A stretch of 64,000 nt of DNA from Stagonosporopsis chrysanthemi (Eukaryota > Ascomycota > Dothideomycetes > Pleosporales > Didymellaceae): NCBI GenBank assembly GCA_022560025.1, contig JAFISE010000131.1, forward strand, positions 1 through 64,000. The letters run 5' to 3'. This document shows, in pieces, positions 55,706-64,000 of the stretch. The first letter of the stretch is position 1; each line of letters opens with the position of its first letter. The position numbers and the translations under genes were made by a program. The notes beneath the pieces are model-generated. The model was not told the DNA's origin. It saw only the letters and a program-made list of their open reading frames with translations, and did not search any database.

Positions 55706-56419
55706 ATGTCCCAACAGGAACCACTGAGGCTGGGACGCACCGTGCCTGACTGTTCCGCGACGCCACCAAGTCACAACATCACACTTTCAGGCCGATACGT
55801 TACTGTAGTCGGCGTAGACCCCAAGCACGCTTCTGGGTTGTACACGGCGGTCGAGAGCCCCGAAAATGCATCACTATTCGATTACCTGTTCGATGAGCAC
55901 CCCAAATCTTTGGTCTCTCTTGAGTCACAACTCATAGAGAAAGCATCGACAACGAACCCTTGGACTTATACGATAGTACTTAACGGTGAAGCTGGCGAAG
56001 TACCAAAAGCGGTGGGAATGTCGTCGTTAATGCGTATGGATCTGCCAAATCGTGTCATCGAAGTTGGCAGCATTTTGTTCACGCCGGCACTGCAACGCAC
56101 CCCTGCTGCAACAGAGGCAATGTTCTTACTCGCACAATACGTGTTTGAAAAACTCAAATTCCGTAGATATGAGTGGAAATGTAACAGCCTCAACGCGCCA
56201 TCCCGACGAGCCGCAGAGCGACTAGGCTTTGTCTATGAAGGCACATTCAGGCAGCACATGATTGTGCGAGGTCGCAGTCGTGATACATGCTGGTTCTCCA
56301 TGTTAGACTCGGAATGGCCAGAGGTGAAGAGAGGTTTCGAACTGTGGCTGGACAGGTCAAACTTCGACAGCTTTGGTCGCCAAAAGAAGAAATTGGAAGA
56401 GCTCAGATGTGCTCATTAA
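55706..56419 (+). CDS. GNAT-family N-acetyltransferase (RimJ/RimL type)
   Basis: A single exon of 237 residues starting at ATG with A at -3. The GNAT fold shows in the strand VGSILFTPALQ, the acetyl-CoA loop region QRTPAATEA (about 130-138, a RimL-type variant of the R/QxxGxA motif), the helix MFLLAQYVFEKLKFRRYEWKC split around 139-159 and the late motif NAPSRRAAERLGFVYEGTFR (about 163-182). Such fungal proteins acetylate amines on small molecules or protein N-termini and are cytoplasmic; the substrate cannot be told. It looks intact although surrounded by relics. Confidence 0.9.
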   Translation: MSQQEPLRLGRTVPDCSATPPSHNITLSGRYVTVVGVDPKHASGLYTAVESPENASLFDYLFDEHPKSLVSLESQLIEKASTTNPWTYTIVLNGEAGEVPKAVGMSSLMRMDLPNRVIEVGSILFTPALQRTPAATEAMFLLAQYVFEKLKFRRYEWKCNSLNAPSRRAAERLGFVYEGTFRQHMIVRGRSRDTCWFSMLDSEWPEVKRGFELWLDRSNFDSFGRQKKKLEELRCAH

Positions 56420-56686
56420 TCGAAAGAGCATGTAGTTTAGGTCAGAGTACAAATTAGCACAACTAGTTGCACATTGCCTGCATGTGTAATCCTCATATTG
56501 CAGGGCTATGATGTTGCCTTCATGATTTCTGCATATCTCCGCACTGCGGGCCTTAAAATCAATCCTGCTTACAAAATTGCACGACCACCTTTACAAATCG
56601 CGTCGTGTTCATTTCAGCATGTCAAAAGCAAGAATATAAGTTCATGGCCACGCACAAATCTGATAAGAAGAATCGTCAGAGTCGAC

Positions 56687-57664
56687 ATGGCCTTTGCACC
56701 AACATATCTTTTAACAGCCGCGTCGGGCAAGATTGGCAGGCGCCTGGTTCCAACCATTCTCTCGTTACCTTCCAGGCCACATATAGTGCTACCTACGAGC
56801 AATGCTGCGAAATTAGAAGCTTCATTACCCAACACGATCGACAAAACGCGAGTCCATGTTGTAGAAGGCGACATCAAAGACCCCCATTTCGTCGAGTGTA
56901 CGCTTATAAAGCACAATGTCACTGGCGTGTCATTGACACTGACCGGAGAAGACGAGCTGTTCACATCAGCTAATTTCATTGACGCCATTCAACGCTCCAA
57001 AACAGTGAAGCACGTTGTCTACATCTCGGCCTGCGAAGACTACAGTATCGGTGCCATCAAGGATGGCTCTCTGCAAGGCCAATCTGCCGCTCATATACTT
57101 GTCAAATACATTGTGGAAGCCAAGATTCGACACGGCATTCCTCCACGGGCAGCGCCTGGCGGCTTCAGCTGGACGATACTTGGGCCATCGCTTTTCTTTG
57201 ATAACGATTGGATGACGAGAAAGCAAATCCTCGAGCGAGGTATTTACGACGTGCCAATGAGCGACAAGGGCCTCAGCCGGGTTGATGCTGCTGATATTGC
57301 ACTCGCGATAACAAATGCGCTCGATGATGACGGTCAGCGTTGGGGCGGGAAGAAGGTCTACGTCGGCGAACTAAAGACGTACACAGCCCATGAAACAGCA
57401 CAATTGTGGTCGGAGGCACTCAATCGGGAGATTAAACCTACTTTGAGCGACCAAGCAGGCTTTGATGGACTCGATCATGGTTATGGGCAGATTGCTGGGC
57501 CAGCATGGGGAAGAGATATGCGACTGATGTACGAGACATTCGCGGAGAGGGGTTTTAAAATGACGGAGGCGCAGCATGAGGAGCAGGTTGCACTATTGGG
57601 TAAACAGCCGGAAGACTACAGAAGCTTTGTGTTATTGACCGCTGCGCAGTGGAGCTGGGAATAA
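56687..57664 (+). CDS. NmrA-like NAD(P)-binding family protein
   Basis: 325 residues from the ATG at 56687 (the frame is open to 56474 but the earlier part has no family similarity). The Rossmann start is LLTAASGKIGRRLVP, a variant of GxxGxxG with Ala-Ser-Gly-Lys-Ile-Gly; further blocks are VVEGDIKDPHFVE, VKHVVYISACED, FSWTILGPSLFFDNDW, YDVPMSDKGLSRVDAADIALAI, VYVGELKTYTAHETAQLWSEAL and a C-terminal FKMTEAQHEEQVALLGKQPEDYRSF that is characteristic of the fungal NmrA-like/azoreductase-like group. These act as redox-sensing regulators or as reductases. Intact single exon; 267 bases after the GNAT gene on the same strand. Confidence 0.9.
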   Translation: MAFAPTYLLTAASGKIGRRLVPTILSLPSRPHIVLPTSNAAKLEASLPNTIDKTRVHVVEGDIKDPHFVECTLIKHNVTGVSLTLTGEDELFTSANFIDAIQRSKTVKHVVYISACEDYSIGAIKDGSLQGQSAAHILVKYIVEAKIRHGIPPRAAPGGFSWTILGPSLFFDNDWMTRKQILERGIYDVPMSDKGLSRVDAADIALAITNALDDDGQRWGGKKVYVGELKTYTAHETAQLWSEALNREIKPTLSDQAGFDGLDHGYGQIAGPAWGRDMRLMYETFAERGFKMTEAQHEEQVALLGKQPEDYRSFVLLTAAQWSWE

Positions 57665-60600
57665 AGTCTCAACTAGTAGAGTTCGCTGTCTCAACCTCAT
57701 TGTGCTAGGAGAGCTACTGTCAACTTCTTGTCCTCATCCAACAGACGTAAATTAGCCCTTACTCCAGTCTTTCAGTAATTCAATCTGTGTCTGCGTTCAA
57801 GGCTATTGGCTGCAGAGTCGAGTGTAACGATCATGTGCTATACTGCAACCAGCATCTACCTTGTGATCTTCTGAGACTTCTGCACTAAGGGTATGCATGT
57901 TTAGCAGGCCACAGGAGACTTATCATAGCATCTTCCCTTTGACAGTAGCGTCTATAACATTCTTGTTCTATGTGCCAGAATTACTCCAAGAGCAGACATA
58001 AACATGTTATCCCATGTCATACTAGATCCTCTACTGCGAAGTATTGTACATGGACCCTCAACTACTGTCAGACTCGCACAAAGACATGTAAGATACAATG
58101 TCAGGCAGTAAGAGCATTAGCGGCCGTGCAAAAATTGGGCACTCATCACCTACACCTGTGGGCTGGTCGTTGACGCCAGAGCGCCGGCATTCTGCCCCGT
58201 GCCCAGACTGGACGATAAACGTATTCTGCGTGCCATCAATGCCCGCCCAGCCCAGTCCGTCAGCTGCTACAGCGAGTGGCGCAGAGGCGTGTAAGATCCT
58301 GGTCAGCAGTGTGTAATCCGGGGTCGTGGTCATCGTTCGCGGAGGTGGGACACAGCGAGGAAACGAGCGCGTGGGCCGTGACTGGAAAAGCGGTGGCAGC
58401 CCCGACAGGCAGTCATCGCCGACACGGTCTCGAGGCTGCGAAAGTCAGGAACGGAAGTTCAGCGGCGCAGCAGCTCTTAGGACATGGTGGAATTCATTCC
58501 CAATTGCGTGGCAGCCACTCCATTTGTGTGCTAGCACAGATCCCAGTTTCGCGGGGAAAAAGTTTGGGGCTGCCGCAGCGCGACCAAGCCAACGGGGTTC
58601 CCCTAACGATCATGTATGAACTACATGCTAATCCTCAATCATTTATTCACCAAGTTCTGGAAGATCTTAGAATGCGTAGGCGCGTCGCTGTCGGCCGGTT
58701 CCGGTATTAATAGTAGAGCGGCGCCAACAGGAAGACGATACGATGCTGGACAGCGTCAGAAGATCCCATTATCCATCAAGGACCATCTTCATATCGTTGG
58801 TTTGGTTACCTTGCTCAGAAGGCTGTGTTAGAATACTGTGGCCAGCGAGCAGGATAAGGGTAATTGCGGTATCAGACTTTCGGCGAATTTCCAAGCATAG
58901 CGACCCCCAAATTCCGCCCAGTGAGAAGGCGCGCAACGGCTTGAGTAACAACAGCTCGCCTACATCCTGTCTGCAGCATGTACGCCGTGGATGGTGTTCT
59001 CAGGCCTTATCTGACCCGGGACCTGAGTATATCTAGGCAGCTGTCAATACAGTCACCCAGACAGTTCCAGATTAGTAGTCGAGCAACAACAATTGCGATA
59101 TGAGGAGCAGAGCGCGGGCGCCGGTTATCATAGGCAGTCAACGCACGCCTTGTTGGAATAAAAACTTTGGGCCTCACGACAAGGATTTGTACGTCCTTTC
59201 AGCTTTCTCCTATTTAACCCCAATGTCACCTTACACATCTTCAGCACTCCACCTTTTCTACTATATGGAAACTTCATCGTGCTGATGCTAGTCTGTAACT
59301 ATGGCAGTCTCAGTTCTGTACCATACCCAATCACTGCCTGAACTGTGCCACTGAAATAAGGGTAAAGTCATGTCTGCATCATCGTGGCCAGCGCTTTCCT
59401 GCAAGGCTGCTCAACGCCTCAGCTTTGACGACCAAGCAGCTCGAATATGCATCTTCTGAGTGCCCATGTACGAGGTATCTGCAGATAGTAATTGAAGATT
59501 AGCCGTGAATCCGTTAGCTATGTCCTAATGCGCTAGCGTAAGCAACGCAAAACAACGGATGAGAAAACGCGCGGAACGATGTCCAGGATTTTCCCTCCAG
59601 TGTAAAATACGACAGGCCGAAATGCAAACGGTAGTGCTGTGCGGTTACTCTCAAGAATCTAGGGCATGTGAAGGGACTAACGAGACGACGCTCGAAAGCT
59701 GGTTTGACTTTGTGAGAAGACGATCCCTGCTGATTCATGCAAAGAGCTGAGTTACATGAATCGAGAGAGTGATTTACCGCGCCAGGTTTGCTAGTTGCAG
59801 AGAGAAGGTACATTGACAGACGTGTGGCGTATCTAGACACAGCCACTAGTTCACCCTCAAATGATTCGGGCCGGGTTAGTCCCGAAGCATTCACCACGTG
59901 TAGGTGTTAGTCCTGATCATTTCAAGAATCGATCTGGACTAACACACATGCAGTCAAGGAAAGATTTCACTGCCTCTAACCGAGCAAGTCGCATTGCCAG
60001 TCTCCTCAAACTTCGAAGCCGCTCTTGCTATACGAGAAAGACAAGCCTGTAGCAAAGAATGGTCCAGGGGCATGTTGCTTGAACGTAGAAAAGATAGAGA
60101 TAGCTGAATGTAGAGTCAATATCGGGGCCGTATTGCGTGGCTCTCTCGTCATCTGATCTGATAGGTGTTCGAGTTTGATAAGCTGGTGAGACTTTGCTCA
60201 TCTAGATGTCACACAAGGATGAAGAAGCTAATTAATGATGTCGTGAATGCAACTCTCAGTTTTGGTGCAAAATACCTACTGTGTTGCTTACATTCATATG
60301 CAGGAGGTATAATCAGTTCGGAAGAGGCGCAGCTAAGTTGATCTAATATTGCGACACATTCCAGGTATAGTAAGCTTTTAAAGCCCCTCGAGTGATGAAA
60401 CATTTGAATAAGCAGGCTGAATATCCACCACAAGTCAAACATACTTAAGGTGTTGCAAAAACTGTAGCAGCTCAAACTAACTAGACAAGATTTCGAGAGG
60501 CCTGCAAAATTGTGTTAATGTACCATTTGCATCCAATTCAAAATCCGACCTAACCTCGATGACATCCTTCTACTCATGCTTGACCCTTATGAAGTTGGGG

Positions 60601-61264
60601 AGCACGGAGAGATAACTTTGATGAGCTTTTTTGGCGGAAGGTTCAACAATAAGCTACCCCTGAAACACGCGAAGCTTTCAACAGTGTCAAGGAAGGGATT
60701 GCTTGAGCATGGCTGGCATAGCGCATCATTCTGTCATGCTTTGTATGCTATAAGTAGGTGAAAATGATGTGCACAAGCTCGGACTTGAATGATCCTCCAT
60801 GCAAGCCCAAAATCACAGGATATACAGCAATGGAGCATTGCCTTGCCGGCTGTTACGCTGCACCTGAACGAGACGCCAAAATGGTCGGCTCGATGAACAA
60901 TTCCTCTAACTTATCAAGACGTTGATGATATGTCCGAATTAGTCTTTTTTGGAGAGGAAAGAGCATTAAGCAAGTAGGAGCTTGGTCCTATATTGCTGAG
61001 CAGTGCTGCAGAATGACCAAGATCACGGTAAGCTGCTTCTTGCGCAAACAAACATTGATGTATATTTCCCTGAACGAGCAATGGGTAAGATGTCGACTGA
61101 AGATTTCAAAGATGATCTCCTAGAGTTTACGATGCTCATGCATCCTCGACTCTAGAATCTCAGGCACCAAATTCTCTTTTGAATTCCGAAATCGCGCACA
61201 GTGGTGTTCCAGATCGACTAAGGTCTGTTGTGATCTCAGATGAGTCATATTTGATTACGACTGC
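57665..61264. other. 3.6-kb stretch without a recognisable gene
   Basis: Short, overlapping frames only. A weakly protein-like plus-strand stretch near 61020-61130 (LLLAQTNIDVYFPERAMGK, STEDFKDDLLEF) may be an unrecognised coding relic. Otherwise nothing supportable on either strand. Confidence 0.45.
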
Positions 61265-62248
61265 TCGTGAGATTTCCCAAGTCATCCATGCTACCAAATT
61301 GGAAGAGTGTTCCGGCATGCGCGTGCGTCGCTCGATCGGGAGCTTACATCAGCCAAACTGACCCGGTTACTCATGCTCGATCATTTCTCCAGTGAGTTTG
61401 GTAAATCTGCCGATGCGAGCGCACCGGATCATCCTCACCGACGACAGGAAATCATCAACTATATTCAACAAGGCGGCATCAACCACGAGGACTTTATAGG
61501 GAACCGTGGAGCGTTCGATGCGGGAGATCTGGAGTTCATGACTGCTGGTTGAAGCGTTATCCACTCGAAGATGTCTCTCGAGGATCAAATGAAGGGACAT
61601 AGTGTTGGTATATAGCTCTGTTTCGATCTGCCGAAGAAGCTGAAGTACTGCGAGCCGCGCTACCGAGGTCTCAGGGCGGCTAAAATTCCTGTAGCTACGG
61701 TCGATATGGGAAGAGTGTACGTAAAGGCCATCAGTGACCAGGCTTTTTGTGTGCAAAGTCTGAGGGACTTGAGCTACACGCCAGTCTGATACTCAGACTT
61801 CTTTATGAAGCCGGATGGAAAGTTCCAGCTACCGTTGCCTCGCGGATGGAATGCTTTCTGCTATGTGCTGGATGGTTTGACCTTAATTCCCGACAGTGAT
61901 GAGGAGCGTGCCTGTTCGCAGTTTAGTAGCAAAGTATTTGAGAAGGATGGTGACAGTACTTGTGTTTCGGTGGCGGCTGATGCAGAACAAGAAGCGATCT
62001 GTATCGTGAGTGCGGGCCTACCATTGCATCAACCCGCGGTTCAGTATGGGCCCTTTGTCGCGACAAGTATAAAGCAGGTCAAGCAGGCTGTCGATGACTT
62101 CCTGAGCGGGCAGAACGGATTTGAGAGAGCTGTGAACTGGGTCAGCAAGAACTCCGCTAGATTACGGCGAAACTCAGCCGGCAGCGCTCAAAGCGGAGCC
62201 TTTCGTGCTCACCAAGCCCAATGGAGCCGTTTCTCCTGTGGAAGGTAA
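61265..62248 (+). pseudogene. Pirin-family relic with RIP-like nonsense changes
   Basis: A nearly full-length pirin (cupin, Fe-binding nuclear protein or quercetinase-like) on the plus strand. Order: RVRRSIGSLHQP (61320-61355), a one-base frame change, LMLDHFSSEFGK, DHPHRRQEIINYIQQGGINHED, DAGDLEFMTAG, stop TGA 61550-61552, VIHSKM, stop TAG 61613-61615, FDLPKKLKYCEPRYR, IPVATVDMGRVYVK, SLRDLSYTPV, stop TGA 61787-61789, FMKPDGKFQLPLPRGWNAFCYVLDG and the C-terminal GLPLHQPAVQYGPFV then FLSGQNGFERAVNW. Relatives have Arg, Gln and Trp at the three stops, so CGA-TGA, CAG-TAG and TGG-TGA fit C:G to T:A transitions. The metal-ligand Glu after VIHS is Lys (GAG-AAG fits too). Non-functional. Confidence 0.88.
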
Positions 62249-62639
62249 TGGATCAACCCAAATTCTTTCCATCTTCAGAATCTGACTCATTGCAACAGCT
62301 CAATGGTGCTCCCGAATGTCTATCACGGCTTGTGAACGACGGTTTTTTTTTAAATAGAAGCAACTATTCGTAGTCTTCAAAGCCTGAAAGCAAGAAACTT
62401 GCCTGGATGACCGTGGCAGCGAGAGTATTATAAAGCACGGAATGAAATGACAAAATGAAAAATGTCCGCGCTCACTGTAGATAGGCGAGTGGATACAGGG
62501 GTTTAGTCACATTGTCAGTGGAAGCGTGTGTACGTAGAAACACGCAGTGTCATGTTCTCATTCACCCAATTTTCAAGAGCTACGCAAATCGAAATGTGAG
62601 CGCATTGATGATAGACTAAGGTGTCATCTCAGGACATGC
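62249..62639. other. Intergenic between two relic genes
   Basis: Contains a T-run followed by AAATAG near 62343; no gene recognised. Confidence 0.4.
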
Positions 62640-63921
62640 TAACTAATGGGCTCCCAGCTGAGAACAATCGAGAAATCCCCAAGCGTTCTTAGGTTATTCG
62701 AGCCATCTCTACATGCATCGTAGGCAAGCCGTACTGGCTCTTGAAGGGTCTGAGGCCACATCATTGCGCTGTCAGGAAATGGCCCACTCCAGCTGAGTTC
62801 GGCTTTGTTTAGCTCCTTCCTTTCTGCCTCTAGGAACTGACTGAGCACAACAAAAACAATGTAGTACCGGCGTCAGTTAGCCTCAAACTCCTGTTCAAGG
62901 TGATAACCTGCTAGCAGTGCTCTATCGCTGTTACCTAATTTCCAGCGCCTATCCAGATGATTTTTGACGTCGCTTCTGTCATTGGCAATACGACCAGCAA
63001 AGATCTTTTGAACAACAGCTGGATAGTCCTTTATCCGATTTGGGCGCGGAACACCATCTACTAGCCAGTGTAGCTTTGTAGGGAAGTGGTCTCCCCGCAT
63101 CAAGTTGACAAATGCTTGAATATTTCCAGATCGCAGCTCGTTCCGTCCGCCTACAGTGCCTCGGGATGGATGCCACTCTAAGCCTATACGATCAAAGCAT
63201 GCAAACGTAGTCCCATGCGCAGTCTGGTCAATCCAGTATTGCCAGGGTGCATGTTTGAGAAGTGAAGTCGCTCGACCCTATGGAACACGACAAAATCCAG
63301 TGCATGAAAACGAGGACGAAGCAACTGCCAGCCGTTATGATACAAGGAAACTAGCGGGCCCTAGTTAATGTCGCCACTGTAGTGCTTCTCCTATAATTCC
63401 ATTGGGTGCAGCCGATATAGCTGCCCCCTGCTGCGACGGACAGGCCAACTGCAGTTTCGATTGCTCCTAATGTGCCGCAGTGCTATCAAGCGGGACAGCC
63501 AACAGAGCGAGAGAAGGGTCGTGACCAGGTAATATATCGACAGTTTCCGAAAACGGCTGGTGAAAGCTATCTCATTTGCCAATTCGCTTTCTGATCCCTC
63601 ATTGTCGACAAAATTTGATTGCCCGATGGCAGCCGGTACGGTGGTAAGGAGATAGCTGAAGAAAGGCCTTGAGTCTTTCTGGGCCGATTTGGCTCGCTGA
63701 CTGAATTCGAGATTCAGCTGCCGACCGTAGTAAATCTCTGATCGAGTTTCCGGTATGCGATCAAATCTGCAGCTCTGAGTCATACGAATGCTGTCGCGTA
63801 TGAAAGCCGGCCCTTGTGGAATTCTCTCGACTTCGATCCAATGGACACTACGAGAAGTGGGGAGTACCAGCATCCAAATGGCTTCCTGAAGCTCAACTGC
63901 AAGATCGTTGAAGATTGCCAT
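62640..63921 (-). pseudogene. 2EXR-domain-type protein gene, broken
   Basis: The minus strand starts well (ATG 63921): FNDLAVELQEAIWMLVLPTSRSVHWIEVERI is the 2EXR/F-box-like opening of large fungal families, followed by SCRFDRIPETRSEIYYG, TVPAAIGQSNFVDN and ELANEIAFTSRFRKLS to a stop at 63391. The later family blocks appear downstream in shifted frames: LDFVVFHRVERLHFS (63300-63256), then HAPWQYWIDQTAHGTTF, FDRIGLEWHPSRG, IQAFVNLMRGDHFPTK, LHWLVDGVPRPN and RALLAGYHLEQEFEAN to a stop at 62873, then DSAMMWPQTLQEPVRLAYDA to 62640. At least one frame change near 63265 is not explained by an intron. Probably a degenerate copy; the function of intact members is unknown. Confidence 0.65.
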
Positions 63922-64000
63922 TGTGGCGACAAAAGATTAGGTCGTGGCTGCGCAGAAAATTATCGCACTGTTGTCGCACTGAAAAGTCGTGGGAACGGCA

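Noticed and set aside
56474..56686. N-terminal extension of the NmrA-like protein
   Set aside because: The first 71 codons of the open frame have no family similarity; the Rossmann start follows directly after the ATG at 56687.

Overview
The window is nuclear DNA of a filamentous ascomycete (Pezizomycotina, probably Dothideomycetes; the class is inference). The evidence is short GT-AG introns (about 44-250 nt) with fungal CTAAC/CTGAC-type branch points, fungal-only proteins (an APSES regulator of the StuA type, a nucleolar FKBP of the Fpr3/4 type, coactosin, 2EXR/F-box-like families) and relic genes carrying C-to-T/G-to-A nonsense changes like those left by repeat-induced point mutation (RIP).

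Layout. 0-9.7 kb is a conserved housekeeping block: ornithine decarboxylase antizyme (minus, needs a +1 ribosomal frameshift), nucleolar FKBP (minus), translesion polymerase REV1 (plus) and a Yippee-type zinc protein (minus). 10.9-14 kb holds an AGC/NDR-like kinase interrupted by one in-frame TAG. 14-21 kb is gene-poor and holds three tandem same-strand copies of a tiny single-pass membrane protein, a 28-bp minisatellite beside the middle copy and a short hairpin. 21.6-27.7 kb carries fimbrin and StuA, both minus. About 27.7-36.3 kb has no convincing gene and many simple repeats; it is probably the long regulatory upstream of stuA. 37.5-49.1 kb is a second conserved block: coactosin, a multi-pass membrane protein, an F-box-like gene with an in-frame TAG, RAD3/XPD, and divergent to it the ribosome-quality-control ligase LTN1. 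49-64 kb is accessory: relics of a galactose oxidase, a cytochrome P450, a pirin and a 2EXR protein lie between intact-looking genes (a serine/arginine-rich protein with an internal repeat, a fused two-domain HCCA-isomerase-like protein, a GNAT acetyltransferase, an NmrA-like protein).

Functionally the conserved genes cover polyamine feedback (antizyme), genome maintenance (REV1, RAD3), actin organisation (fimbrin, coactosin), developmental control (StuA) and proteostasis (LTN1, FKBP). No operon-like organisation is expected; the shortest shared promoter is the 274-bp gap between RAD3 and LTN1. The best candidates for something undescribed are the tandem micro-membrane-protein family and the antizyme gene that combines programmed frameshifting with a long CAG tract in its first intron. 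Exon limits were worked out by eye from splice motifs and reading frame and may be off by a base or two in places.
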